Positions 32,851-44,218 of a stretch of DNA of 64,000 nt are shown here, piece by piece. Position numbers and translations under genes: made by a program. The notes under the pieces were generated by a model. The model was given only the letters and a program-made list of their open reading frames with translations, had not been told where the DNA came from and ran no database searches. This DNA is from Heligmosomoides polygyrus polygyrus (lineage: Eukaryota > Nematoda > Chromadorea > Rhabditida > Heligmosomidae): contig OX377201.1 of NCBI GenBank assembly GCA_947396885.1, forward strand, positions 29,117,923 to 29,181,922. The letters are read 5' to 3'. The number at the start of each line of letters is the position of its first letter. Position 1 is the first letter of the stretch.

Positions 32851-34010
32851 CATCAGGAGAGTAGTAACTTCACACTGTCGTGCATTGGTTTAGCAGTTTC
32901 GTTTTTTTTGCGTTTTTAATGCCCGTTTCGGTTGCTGTTTGTTAGCCGTTTGTTTGCTTATAATTGCATTGGTAAATAAATTAAATAAGTAAACTAAACA
33001 GTCTTCACTCTGAGCCTTTCACAAACTGAACACTTTTGAAAGGAATATGTGCAACTTCAGAAAGGACGTCTTTAAATTCAGACTAGAAACAAAAAAGAAA
33101 ACCAAAATTTTGATTTGAAAATAATTTTCCCTCTCGAAAAATTATTAACCGACTGTACAGGTATATAAGAGCCCATCAAGGAGAAAATTACTGAAGCTAT
33201 AAGGCTGTTACGAAACAGCAAAGCTTCCGGAATTGATGGTGTGATAGCTGAAGGCTGGCGGAGAGGTACTGATCATTCCTTTACATTCCCTGCTGAAGTT
33301 GGAGAGCTGAGAATGCAATTATGCGAAAATTGTTTAGCAGATAACAAGGAGTGCAATTTGGAGAAGATCAATTCGTTACAGATCTCATGTTCGTTGAATA
33401 TAGTGCTATCTTTACAGACAGTGGTGCGGAGGCAAATGATATTCTTCAAGAGATTGCCGCTATAGCTCTTCCTTACGGACTGACTATAAACGCTGAAAAG
33501 AAAAAGGTTCTCACAACCGACGGCTCACCTTGCATACTCTATCTGGGCAACCCACAGATCGAACAAGTCGAAGAGTTCAAATACCTTTGTAGTACAGCAG
33601 AAGTTTGAAATTATTATAGTACTCTCCTGATGCGGCTGGCATAACAGCCTTGGAGCCTCATTAATTTCCTCTTTGACGGGCTCTTATATACCTGTGCAGT
33701 CGCTTAATTATTTTTCGGGACGGAAAATTATTTTCAAACCGAGCTTTTGGTTTTCTTTTTTGTTTCTAGTCTGATCTGAAAATGTCTGTTATGAAGTTGC
33801 ACATATTCCTTTCAAAAGCGCTCAGTTTGTGAAAGGCTCGGAGTGAAGACTGTCTAGTTCATTTGTTTATTCGTACCAAGCAGCCATAGGCAAGCAAATG
33901 GCCAGCAAAAGAACAACAGAATCCGGCATTTAAAAAGAAACGCAATGAACGAAACTGCTGAACTAATGCACGAGAATTTGAAATTAGTACTCTCCTGATG
34001 TGGCTGACGG
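32850..34010. mobile_element. foldback element carrying LINE fragments
   Basis: The left arm 32850-33180 reappears inverted at 33660-34010, with imperfect matches such as GTATATAAGAGCCC at 33161 and its complement at 33682, and GTCTTCACTCYGAGCCTTTCAC. The unpaired interior (33183-33610) encodes pieces of a LINE RT. Arms start near CACATCAGGAGAGTA. Whether the LINE pieces were captured, or an inverted duplication of a LINE relic formed, is unclear. Confidence 0.65.
33183..33610 (+). pseudogene. LINE reverse transcriptase fragment inside a foldback
   Basis: EKITEAIRLLRNSKASGIDGV matches the xAIxxLKNGKAPGPDGI fingers motif. After a deletion the frame 33351-33608 reads DLMFVEYSAIFTDSG, where the catalytic FADD has become VTDL. 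It continues with YGLTINAEKKKVL and VEEFKYLCST, the region after the catalytic box. So two RT parts that are normally about 150 residues apart are joined. It is inactive. Confidence 0.65.
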
Positions 34011-34167
34011 CACACGTCTTAGCGAAAGAGTACAGAGTCGCTCTTTCATAGTATTGCACGCATGAACCGGAACACATTCGAAATTGCTTTTTCATCAGTC
34101 GTTCGTAGTGTAGAGGCGGGGAAAGAAACACTAGTATTTTCGCTATCCTATACTCTGGACAGAGTAA

Positions 34168-34464
34168 AGCCCTCCGCACACTTTTGCGGCAACGCGGCAG
34201 CCCTATCTTTAAGCATGGGGCGGAGGCACAGAGTCGCCGCGCGAGGCAAAACTAGCCTCGCGCGGCTTGCCGCTGATGTGTCACCTACGCGGCAGATGCG
34301 GCAGACGAGGTGCGCCTAGGCGGTGGCAGCGGCAGTAATCCTTCAAGGCATTGTTGCCGCATTGCCGCGTTGGTGATTGAGCGAGCGGGAGGAGTGCCGC
34401 GTGAGCTCTAGCACGCGGCAGTGATAGCCGCGTACGCGGCTGCCGCGAAAGTGTGCGGAGGGCT
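34168..34464. mobile_element. GC-rich MITE, PIF/Harbinger-like
   Basis: Terminal inverted repeats AGCCCTCCGCACACTTTTGC and GCGAAAGTGTGCGGAGGGCT enclose about 260 bp rich in GCGGC motifs. The 3-bp direct repeat TAA flanks it (34165-34167 and 34465-34467). A TWA-type 3-bp duplication and this size fit Harbinger-type MITEs. No coding sequence. The strong GC content contrasts with the flanks. Confidence 0.75.
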
Positions 34465-34469
34465 TAAGC

Positions 34470-35450
34470 TGCGAAGGCTGCGCCAAAACTGCTCAGCGCG
34501 CAGTTGTGTTCTGCGCTCTGCGACTCTTCATTCCTTTTGAAATCAAAAATTGCGCGTCCTAGGCGGCCCGACCAGGCGCATGCTGGTAGAAGCTGCCCTT
34601 CGCCAAAATCATTCACATTGTAGCTGGTGTCCCCCCGGACTGCGCTGCAACACGAGCACTGTCCTCCATTCACGCACAAAATGGTCGCACCATTTACAGA
34701 GCATATGTGGTCGACCAAGGCGCTTTTGTAAAAAAAAAGAAGATAAACTAACAGGAGTCAAACGTGAAGAGCTTGTGGCGTCTATAAGCGAAGTCGTTTT
34801 TGTGTGTGATGAAATATCGTTTTTAGAAGGCAGCGGGACTCATTTCCGCGCCATCTATTTCGAAATTGGTTGAAATGCGTTGTCGATGAGCGGATAGGCC
34901 TTTTCAATAATTTCAAAAAAGCAACCTTAAGTGCAAATGATATGGAGAGTGCAATAAGAAAAGTATTTACACATAACTATAGTATCATTAGAGACCATTC
35001 AACTTTGAATGAGAGATAGCAATTTCCTTTAACATTTTCTTCTACGACAATTTCGTTTATGACGCACGCTTCCGTTAATCGTACGAGTCAGAACGCTGCT
35101 GTATAGATGGAACAGAATGGCTAGTGGATATGCTTTATCCGTCCTTTCCACTTTACACTAATGGTCAGACAATTCGCAAAAGTGCTCTATTCTCCGAACT
35201 TCTTCCTCCTCTTCGTGATGTCCCCTCAGCAACTCAGGAAACGCGAACCGAATGACGTGAGCATTTAACAACAAAGTGGTGTGATTAGCAGGTCTTCGAA
35301 AGAACGTCTCTCTTTGAAATGCCGTTCGAAGTTATTACGTCTTGAAAGAAGAATAGGTCACCCTTCCGCAATTTTCCTCTGACAAGAGATGTCCGCTGCG
35401 ACAAGGTCAGAGTCCCATGATGCCTACTTACCATCCTCAAGTTTGGGTAA
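34470..35450. other. unassigned stretch
   Basis: No convincing gene. Frames 34464-34718 (minus) and 34550-34873 (plus) are short and lack domains. Sequence is A+T-rich after 34860. Confidence 0.35.
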
Positions 35451-35457
35451 ATAAACT

Positions 35458-35728
35458 CTCGGTCCGTGGCTTCCTGGTCTAAGAAGGCGAAGGCTCTTGC
35501 GCGCACACGATACCAGGTTCGTGCTAGGGATTTTCCGCCCTGGTCAGCCGAACCTTCCATTCCTCCAAGGTCGGTGAATTGGAACCACACTTCTCTGGGA
35601 AGAATAACGTATTTGCTTTTTCCATCGGCTGGCCTTCCCAATTCATTGCATGGGTCCTATCGAAGGAGAGTGCATGCACGCATCCTACAAACGAATTCAC
35701 TAACACCGTTCCTTACTCCTTATCCTTT
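35458..35728 (+). mobile_element. diverged tRNA-derived SINE
   Basis: A degraded head (GCTTCCTGGTCTAAGAAGGCGAAG) is followed by the B-box region (ACGATACCAGGTTCGTG). The family body is present: AGGTCGGTGAATTGGAACCA, CATCGGCTGGCC, GCATCCTACAAACG and the tail TTACTCCTTATCC. Overlapping frames (35466-35996, 35285-35641) are spurious. Confidence 0.75.
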
Positions 35729-35729
35729 G

Positions 35730-36460
35730 ATTTTCCTTTGCGTTTTTGACACTGCTGAAATGTCGATAAGTACCATAGGGCTGTTGGGGGTTACACTACC
35801 CGACCAATCACTGTCGGGTGGTTCCGTGCTATCCCTTGCAGAAGCGAAGAGAAACAGGCGAAAAGAGAAGGGAATGAATTCCGAGATCGGTCCGAGGATC
35901 ATGCAATCTCCCCAGCCCATAAAAAACCGTCGTAGCATTTCGTCCTTCAATTGCTGTAATTGCTCCTTGCACAGGGACGCTTATCATACAATTTAATGGC
36001 AATGGACTGTGATTCTTCTAGCTGGCTAGGAGGTGTTCTCCATTATCTGTTCATTTTCAGATTGAGCGTAAATTCCGACATCCTGTCTCATCCTAATTTC
36101 CGGACAACTGGATGGAACTTCTAGATTGCAGATTCAGTGCTATGAATGGTGGGCATCGATAGTGTTTTGTAAAAATCCGAGAGACGGAATCTGAATGCCT
36201 AAAAGTTAGTTGATTTATGTCGTTACACATGGGATGGACGCTTTTTCACATCAAATTGGGCACTCTTCTAAATAAACTTTACGTTTTCGAAACCAGACTG
36301 AACATCTTCCAAATCAAAACGAGTGTCTTCCGCAATAAACTATGGACTCTAAAAAAGGTCAGAATATTTTTTGTTCAAGAAGAATTTAGTATGGCTTTCT
36401 TTAAAGTTTTAATTCACCCGCCCAAGTTCTTATTTTTCGAAGAAAGATAATGGATCAGAT
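35730..36460. other. unassigned stretch with a dispersed repeat
   Basis: A minus frame at 35950-35720 (76 residues, KDEMLRRFFMGWGDCM..) has no recognised domain. Bases 36235-36440 resemble 28475-28700 (see that entry). Confidence 0.35.
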
Positions 36461-36461
36461 C

Positions 36462-36622
36462 CTGTAAGCTCGCATAGCGATATTTTGTTGCAATCAAAAC
36501 TCTAGCGCGCGGCGGGGCTTCGAACTCGCACGCTATGCTGACCGAGAAGAGATGCTCTGCTCCATTACACCACCAGCGCAGTTTGATCGAATGCGACATC
36601 CACACTTCGTGTGACACGGTAT
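36462..36622 (-). repeat. lone copy of the tRNA-like 281-bp repeat family
   Basis: On the minus strand the order is CTGGTGGTGTAATGG (A box), GAGTTCGAAGCCCCGCC (B-box region), then TTTTGATTGCAACAAAATATCG. That is the same order and flanks as each unit of the array at 48350-49942 (TTTTGATCGCAACAAAACATCG). It is a single diverged unit, showing the array unit exists as a dispersed repeat. Confidence 0.75.
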
Positions 36623-36794
36623 GAACCTTGTTTTAACCCTTCCACGACATTCTTATGATGGTGTCCGACGATGTCGTCTGACACCATCATAAGAATTGTC
36701 TACCGGATGTTATTTAAGTGCAAAAGAAGGGATTGTGCCGTGCCCTCGTCCAAGAAGTCGCGATTTTTATTTGATAGACAGCTAAACTTTTGTA

Positions 36795-37620
36795 TTTATT
36801 TATTTATTTATTTATTTATTGGCGTGTAACATAAACACACGTAATAATCGATCGAAAAAGGACATTTCAGAGATGAACATCAGATAAACAGTAACACTTA
36901 GAAAAACCAATATGCGGAGGCGGAGAGAAGAAAGGAGAGTTTACTTAGCCTTGATGAATTAAAATAAGCAGCTGCAACTGGTTGAAAATCAAATCTGAAT
37001 AGAGAAGGATCCATCAAATTTAACCAAACATTTTGCGAGTAATAAGATTTTGAAAAGCTTGAAGTCCTAGGATATCTTTTTCTTCACTAGGTAACTTGTT
37101 GAACCCCCGAAGGCACCAAAAAAAGCTATTGGATCGATTAAAACTCTTTTTGTCAGAATCTTGAACATCATAATCAGATCTACTTCCCTACGTCTGTTCT
37201 GGAGAGTTTGAAGACCAAGGTCTCTTGCCCTCCTAATGCCATCTGGAACGGCTTTATAATCTCTCTCAAAACATCTCATATATAGCTTCCGAGTAAAATT
37301 ATCTTGGACACTTTCAAGCAGCTCTATGTCTTTCTTTTTAAATGGGTTACATACTGTTATCCAAACTCCACTATGGGGCGAACGTAGGATTTGTAAGCTT
37401 GTAAAAGTAATTTGGGTTATTCATAGTCAGAATCTTAAACAACCATATCGTGTCATCTTTGCCTCGGGGTGCAACTATGAGATATTTGGTCTTTTCCGCA
37501 GAAAGGGATAGTTTCCAGTCCCTAGACCATTGATTCATGTAGTTAATTGCTGCTGTAGGAATTGCATGGAGTTTCACACCTGTAAATGGTACAAGAAAAA
37601 TCAGTGTAAAGAGCACATAT
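36795..37620 (-). pseudogene. CR1-like LINE 3' end, relic
   Basis: The minus strand begins with INYMNQWSRDWKLSLSAEKTKY (after the catalytic box, 37616-37371). It continues with NPFKKKDIELLESVQ, DNFTRKLYMRCFERDYKAVP and LGLQTLQNRRREVDLIMMF (37279-37067). The (TAAA)n tail is read as TTTATTTATTTATT at 36797-36826. It is 5'-truncated and frameshifted. Confidence 0.7.
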
Positions 37621-39100
37621 CCTCACATATCCTATCTCTATCTGATGCTTCATACAGGCAGCATTTACATTATCAGTCAAATAAGAATCGCGACGACCTA
37701 ATAGAATGCATGCGCGATCTCATTTTTAGTGCACTAAATGACCGCTACATACCTTGTTTCGCTTTAATAAAAATTTCAGTGCATCATTTTTTCTCAAGAA
37801 GTTTTTCTGTAAGTAAAATTATTCCACACATTTAGGCAGCTGGCCTGAAAATTTCCAAAGAAAGTTATACCAAATTTTTCTTCAACAAAAGAATTATTAT
37901 AACCAAGTCTTCATGATCGACTATCACAAAACCTGGGCATTTTCGGTGGAATGATTTCAAATCTTCTGGGCCACCCAGTTTTGTTAAAATTGAACTTTAT
38001 TACGCCTGACGTTTCGACGGTAATGTTGTTACCATTTCGGGCCGTTTTGGAAAGTCTGAAGTTTAACCTGTAAGAAACTCGTTTCGGTTTCGAAGACGTT
38101 CATTTTGATTCCAGAAGCATCATCATTTGTTTGGAAGAGTGTCCAATTTGACGTGAACTGGACATTCTTCCAAACAAACAAATTTCAGCCTTATTTGCCA
38201 CAGAAGAAGCGCCCATATTACGGAAATTTTTCTCCTCACAAGTCCTCATCTTTGCTGAAAGCTGCCACATTGTGCGCCAATGAGGTTATAATTAGTGACA
38301 AAATCTCGTAATTTCCAGCGTTTACCATTAAGCGTAGAATATACTCTAATAGGAAGCATATTGAAATAGATTTCAAAGGTGACTTTTGAGCGAGGCAGTG
38401 TAAGATTAGCTGAATTTGAGGCTGGTCGCAGATAAGGGCAACCTAGGCACAGCGTCGCGCTACAGAGGCACTATCACTGAATTTGCTATCTCCAGGGCGT
38501 TGAAAGCCACAAGCTTGAGGCATTTACGTAAATGCTAGAGGTCCCTTTGACATATCGTACAAAATGGCTGCCGCTTGTGCAATGAAAGTTCTGAGAATTA
38601 GGATAAGAAGGGCTGACAATGGATCACAGAAAACCATTACAGAGCTGACTGTCCCGCGTCTTTCGCTGCCTCGCTGTCTCTCGAATTATGGATATGTAGG
38701 TGGTGCATACCTCGGTATGGATATGTTTGAGCCTTGAAATCACTTTGACTAGCACTTTCCACGCTGACGTCAGAAATCTCATATATAGGGGATGCGAGCC
38801 AGGTAGATGTCCACCACAGTTGTGCTTTTCAGAAATTTTCACAAACGAATGAATGAACGAACAAATTCGATGTCGAGGATTTTCGAACGAATGAATGAAC
38901 GATTAATATCGATGTCAATAATTTCCGAACGAATAATAGAGCAATTCTATTCGATGCCGAAATTTTTTAAACAAACGAACGATCGAATTTACTCGACGTC
39001 GAAATTTTCGAACCATCAAAAATCGAGTTAGCTTCGATTTGTGCCTATACTAATCAGACCAGGCCAGTATTTCAACTCTGCAGAATGTTAAGTGAGTAGA
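37621..39100. other. unassigned stretch with small repeats
   Basis: It includes a near-perfect hairpin at 38127-38178 (TTGTTTGGAAGAGTGTCCA pairing with TGGACATTCTTCCAAACAA) and a short degenerate tandem repeat at 38820-39025. No gene recognised; frames 37530-37835 and 38105-38311 are not supported. Confidence 0.4.
38820..39025 (+). repeat. degenerate 42-45-bp tandem repeat
   Basis: About four units of TTTTCGAACGAATGAATGAACG..ATTCGATGTCGA, changing progressively along the tract. It stays open in one frame (38807-39031), giving a repeated FERMNERLISMS-like peptide, but codon-level conservation is not evident. Confidence 0.65.
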
Positions 39101-39106
39101 AGACTA

Positions 39107-39486
39107 CTCAGACAAACGAGCACTAGGACCCACACAACCAGTTGCTATTGTGGTGAGAACCTGTTGCTGTGGGTGTGGCGGGCTGCGCCGATTGGCCAGG
39201 TGAGGGAGCCCGACGCGATTACCTGCACCCCGTTGACGCTCCTGTGGAAGTATACCATTAGGCTTAAGGATCGGCTCCTGTTGCTAGAGTGTTGCAAGAT
39301 TCTTGTGCAGCCGTATATCTACATATATCCAGCTCGTAGTTACATATATATGTGCATACGCATATAAGTAGGTATACACTATGCATACACATACATATAC
39401 ATATGTATATACAGGTATATACATAGAAACAGGTTGTCACCACAATAGCAATTGATTGTACGGGTCCTAGATAACGAATGTCTGAG
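39107..39486. mobile_element. TA-target inverted-repeat MITE
   Basis: 380 bp with roughly 58-bp terminal inverted repeats starting CTCAGACAWWCG and containing TTGCTATTGTGGTGA. It is flanked by TA on both sides (39105-39106, 39487-39488). This fits a Tc1/mariner-type non-autonomous element. Part of the left interior (39180-39270) is related to the GC-rich mini-element at 4174-4312. Confidence 0.7.
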
Positions 39487-39489
39487 TAT

Positions 39490-39922
39490 ATTGCCATATC
39501 TTTTTGAAAAGTGCCACTCATTCTAGTTCTGCTTGACATTGTGGAAAATTTGAACAACTCCTTGTCCTTTTCAAAGGTCTACGAGGATTCCATAATACAT
39601 GACGATCTTCTTTTTTTGCCTTTTCCTTCTTAGCTCGCCGCCGACAAGCAGGACAGCACAGGCAAGCACAACTTTGCTTGTTACGGATCGACCAGTACTC
39701 GCATTGCCAAGGACAACTTCCTTGCAGTGTCTGATGTGCATTTCCCGTCTCGCCTAAATGTTAGGAAGGCGAATTGAGTAATATACGGAACAAAAAAGCC
39801 AATATGATTAACATGTCAGTGAGATTAATTACTCCTACAAGAAAACTACGGATCTTTAAAACAATCTTCACGTGTAATTGGGTTTAGACACAACATTTCC
39901 TCTCAAATGAGAGGTCCCTATT
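39490..39922. other. unassigned stretch
   Basis: No recognised coding or repeat feature between the MITE and the Helitron-like element. Confidence 0.35.
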
Positions 39923-39923
39923 A

Positions 39924-40500
39924 TCCTACTATATATAAAGCAGCAAGCGTGTGTGTGTGCGTGTGTGCGTGTGTCACAGTGTCCGTCCGTCCGTCACACC
40001 TGAGTTGGGGCGCGGCAGCCGAACACGTCGGCAACCGTGCATGGCGAGCCGTAGACGTGCCGAACACGTCGGCAACCGTGCATGGCGAGCCGTAGACGTG
40101 CCGACCACGTCGGCAACCGTGCATGGCGAGCCGCAGACGTGCCGAACGCGTGGGCGGCCCAAAACTTCGGCCCTGGGGGTAATCGAGGTCGCTGAACACG
40201 AATCTAAAGTCGACCAATCGATATCGATCGACATTATCGATTTTTTGAGGGTGCCGTTTAAGTGGCGCGAAACTTCGGCCTTAGGTGTAATCGAGGTCGC
40301 TGAACACGAATCTGAAGTCGGATCAATCGATCCATCTCGATTAACATAAAGGTCGGAAGGCCTAGGGAAGAATAGGAAACCCGTAGCGGCCATGGGTTCC
40401 TATTCTCGGGGTTTGGGGGCGAAGCCCCCAACCAGTCGTAGGCGGCCGCTAGGCCGACGTACGACTGGTTCTCAAATAGAATGGTTCTCAAATAGAATTT
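39924..40500 (+). mobile_element. Helitron-like non-autonomous element
   Basis: Starts TCCTACTATATATAAAGC after an A, sharing 16 terminal bases with the element ending at 20617. Internal structure: a (GT)n/GTGTGCG run, a 41-bp repeat three times (40025-40140), and a roughly 110-bp repeat twice (40160-40335). Near the 3' side there is the hairpin GGGGGCGAAGCCCCC (about 40420-40434), with CTAG at 40449-40452. A second inverted pair, ACCAGTCGTA / TACGACTGGT, surrounds it, and TGGTTCTCAAATAGAA is duplicated at 40467-40498. Exact 3' end uncertain. No Rep-helicase sequence. Confidence 0.65.
40022..40145 (+). repeat. 41-bp tandem repeat
   Basis: Three units of CACGTCGGCAACCGTGCATGG CGAGCC plus a GTAGACGTGCCGAA end, nearly identical, inside the Helitron-like element. 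The frames covering it are repeat by-products. Confidence 0.85.
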
Positions 40501-41290
40501 AGTGTTTCTTCGTGTAAGAGAGGTCACCTTATGAAAAGTTTCAGTATCTCTGAAAAGAAGAAACTAGACTCACTGATGATAATGAAGGCAAATGAGGAAT
40601 GCCACAGTTGTGTTCTATGTTGTCCTCCGCGTCAGTAGAAGACAGCGCAGAATACATCTACAGCATTGTTTGTTTGCTTGTTTTGCACAGAATTGCGCAG
40701 AAATGTAGACTACGGTCTGTGGCACCACTAAGCATCCGTGCTTAAAATTGCATACATCTTGGAGTTCCTTCTGCTGCCCAACGAGGAAATAAATTAAAGG
40801 CGGATCGGCGCAGATTAGCTTGGGGTGGGGGCTCGCCAAGTGAGGTGACCCTCTTGCGGCATTTTGCATGGCGCGAAATTGGAAATGTTGGTTAACGCTA
40901 TTCTGTTCAAACCCTCTGGTAAACTGCGTTAGGACATTTCTGACGTGATTCAGCATTCATGGAAAACCACTGAATACATGGTGACTTCTCCCCCCCCCCC
41001 ACCTTCTCCCGGGCCTGTTTGCCTGCTGGCGGATCTGGAATCGAAACGAGACAGAAATATATTAGCACCAGACGTGACTTCTAAATCAAGACACACTTTA
41101 GGCGACGTCATCGGCAAGACTTCCGAATACCGGAGCTTGGAATTTGGAGCTTGCAGCTTCTAGCACCGCTTCGGTAGCGCCCTGCCAGGTTTCTTCTGTC
41201 GGCAACCGAATACTACGACCTGTCATAGCTGCTTCATTCTCCTTCAATCGTCACCGCTTCTTACTAAACTGCAACGCTCGGTCTGCCTAC
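40500..41290. other. unassigned stretch
   Basis: No supported gene. The minus frame 40956-40615 and plus frame 40945-41163 lack motifs. A C-run occurs at 40990-41000. Confidence 0.35.
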
Positions 41291-42172
41291 GCTCACAGGA
41301 GCGATTTTTATCGTGCAGATCGTCGGGCGATGTTACGTGGCGACCGCCTCGTACGGCACGATCTTCGCATCAGTAACTAACCCTTGGTCTCGATCCTCAC
41401 AAAGACAAAGTCAATTTCCATTTTAGTGTTCCCGCTATAAAACGAGATGAGATGGGAGTCATGTTTTCAAAATTTCGTGTTCACGACGGTGAGGTCTTGT
41501 GAATCTGCATATTCAAGTGTGCGCTCACCATCGACGTTACGTGACCCGTATCCGGGACCACCATGACGGCTGCAACCGCCTTTACTTGCTCCAACGTGAC
41601 CATTAAGACCACCTGCAACAATAATCATGCCCAGTGACTGAATTTCTGCTGTCTTCTCATCAAGCAGGCTCCAAAACTCATCGTTGTCTCTTTTGTAGCA
41701 CCTGATCTGGGGCATATGCAGAAAAGAGGTAATACATTCGCCGTTCCGCAGTGACAACGATCTTCGTCAAGCTGTCGCTAAAACGTTCCACGCTTGTAAT
41801 CGCGTCTCGGAAACGTTCGTAGACGATTATACCAACACCGCTGGTGAACCTGGGACACAGAACTGCATTGAAGCCTCGCCCTATGTCCCTTGACTTGCTG
41901 CAGGACCACCTCGTCTCCTGCACCGCACAGAAGTCAATCTTTCATTGCTCCAATTCCTCTACCAACTCTCAACTCAGAGGAGCGGCCCGACAACGTATTC
42001 ACATTCAGAGCTGCTAGGCGAGCCTTTTCTACGTTGCGGGCTTTTGGACTAATACAGATTCTGTCCCGATGTCGTCCTCTATCAGGGATCCTCGCATACT
42101 TACACACTCGCCGTGATTTAGTGCATGTCGGCTTCCGCGAACGCCGTAGCATCATCTCGCGATACAAGAAGC
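41290..42172 (-). pseudogene. RTE LINE 5' fragment (endonuclease)
   Basis: The minus strand reads from the family 5' region (CGCGAGATGATGCTACGGCG at 42172) through AALNVNTLSGRSSEL and VQETRWSCSKSRDIGRGF to FRDAITSVERFSDSL. It continues with FWSLLDEKTAEIQSLG, AGGLNGHVGASKGGC and SQDLTVVNTKF. Frames change at about 41930 and 41700. It stops near 41290 without any RT, so only the 5' third is present. 5'-end fragments of LINEs are uncommon compared with 3' ends, so the 3' part was probably lost by deletion. Confidence 0.75.
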
Positions 42173-42379
42173 ACAAGCAACTAGGTGATGTGACAACGGG
42201 TATTCGTAGGCCGCCCTGTCACAAGGGAACGTCGCCTGCATTTGAGTGTCCGGGTTCAGCTCGATTCGCAAAAGCGGGCAGTTTCCGGTGGCACAACGTG
42301 GAGGCAGGTACGTCATAGAAATTGACAGAGCGATGCTCACATTGAGAAGATTAGCGCAAATGTGATGGAACTTCCTCAG

Positions 42380-42640
42380 GTCCTGGCTCCGTCGACGTTC
42401 GAAGATTAGAGACGCTGTTGCACGGGCCAAGTCGTAGAAGATTAGGTGGGCCGGCCACGTAATGCGCTTCGAGGACATCCGATGGACGAGACCTAGATCT
42501 ATCAACGACGGGGTACTCAAGGAACACTGATGTAAGACGCCCCACGAAAGCGTTGGTCAGACTCTTTCGGAAAGCCCCAAACGAAAGGCTCGACGTAATT
42601 CGGGTCCCTAAAGCGACGAGGATTCATCGGATCAAAGACG
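42380..42640 (+). pseudogene. RTE-type LINE C-terminal fragment
   Basis: The plus strand encodes RDAVARAKS, a stop, then KIRWAGHVMRFEDIRWTR, and after another stop HERWSDSFGKA, the usual tail of nematode RTE-like RTs. It lies head-to-head with the 5' fragment at 41290-42172, so the two are not one rearranged copy in simple order. Confidence 0.65.
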
Positions 42641-43945
42641 ACTGGAATTGTTTTCGGCGCCATTTCAAATAAATCGACAATTAGAGGGAGAACAAGTGAT
42701 ACATCTTTATCTTAACCGTCCGCATGAACCCCTTAGCAGACGGAGGACAGCCTCTAAAACGTTTAAAAAGCCTACACATCCTGCACTCGCCTGTAATACT
42801 TTTCACTATATAGCAACGTTAAGTAGTGTGCATTCCTCGATCATGCACAGTGTTCAGCTTCACATTACTAACTACAAACAGAAATAATTGCAAGCGGATA
42901 AGACTCCATATCTGTGAGAATGCATTAAGCAAATGTAAGTGTAAAGGATTAACACCAGGGATGGCCTTAATCCTCTTGACATTAAAGGTATTCAATTTAA
43001 ATGTGATACTGTACGCGCGTGCACTCCTCATATTGCCACGAGAAAGGCAAATGATACGTCTTTACATCAATTCGCCGAATCTGCAACGATGAAAACCACT
43101 AGAGCGGTGTCGTACTCGTGTCCAGTGTGAAAGACGATTCGTATACTATGCCACATTCAGCTGCGTATCAAAAGCAGTTCGATTATAGGAGTTGCGGTTT
43201 GTTGTTCTGTAAAGCTTGCACCAATCTGGGACCACACCTTCTCACATGGACTTACAGAAAGGTGAGGAAATGCCCTAGAAATTTCGAAGGAGTGAGCACG
43301 CCACCTAAACACGAATCGTCCAGGGTTGGCCAGCACGCCGCTAACGCTTCAGTTGGCTGCATTTGCTCCCTGTTTTTTACCCCACTGCCATGCGATCAAC
43401 AAGAGACGCTGTTAAAGCAGAAGACGATGAATGTCAGTTAAGTGGCGAACACTTTGGTCACCACTGGTACAGAGAAAAGAAGAACTAAACTAGGACATGT
43501 GACGAAGCACAAAACAACGCGATAATAAACATGAGGAAAGGATAAAGAACGGATCAGCTCAGCTTTGGTGTGCTATTTGAAAGCGTGTTTGTCTTACAAT
43601 GATACACTATGGATTATTATATTTTACATTATATTATACATCATAACGTAAGGCTGGAAAGTGTGTTTCGCAAGTTCCTGCGAGTACCTTTTGAGAACAA
43701 ATCTCCATTTCAAAAGCATAGTATTAGGTTGATAGAATAGACTTGATAGAGTCTTCATCTTTCTTCTTTACTTCTTTATTCAGCATATAGTGCAATTGAA
43801 TCACTACAATATTGTTTAACATTGTTAGTCACCACAGTGGTCCACCTACTGGGCAGGTCAAGAATCCCTTCTAGGGAGACCGGGAGTCGATGAAGTCGGC
43901 AACCGCCCGACTTGAGTCTTCATACTACTTTTCTTAGGCAAGAAA

Positions 43946-44004
<59 letters not shown>

Positions 44005-44218
44005 GATTTCGTAGAGTGACCCTAGCATGTGTTTGTGCAAAGGCTCACATCGCCTGGATCAATGCTTAACGAGCTATGCGTTCATCTTACCATCCAGCCA
44101 CCATCGCACTCCTTGTGGAGGAAGGACTTTCATTTTTTTACGGTTGAGGTCGCACATAACAGTCAAAGACGTCGGCAACTTCTGCTCCCGACCCTCAAAA
44201 AACATCGAGAACACCGTG
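42641..44218. other. unassigned stretch with TA microsatellite
   Basis: A (TA)n run occupies 43951-44001. I find no convincing gene; frames 43118-43441 and 44029-44298 have no recognised domain. Confidence 0.4.
43951..44001. repeat. (TA)n microsatellite
   Basis: About 25 uninterrupted TA units. Confidence 0.95.

Noticed and set aside
35720..35950. 76-residue minus frame beginning KDEMLRRFFMGWG as a host exon
   Set aside because: No splice partners or family resemblance could be shown.
40022..40145. CRISPR-like array of regular short repeats
   Set aside because: The 41-bp units are contiguous with no spacers, and the genome is eukaryotic.
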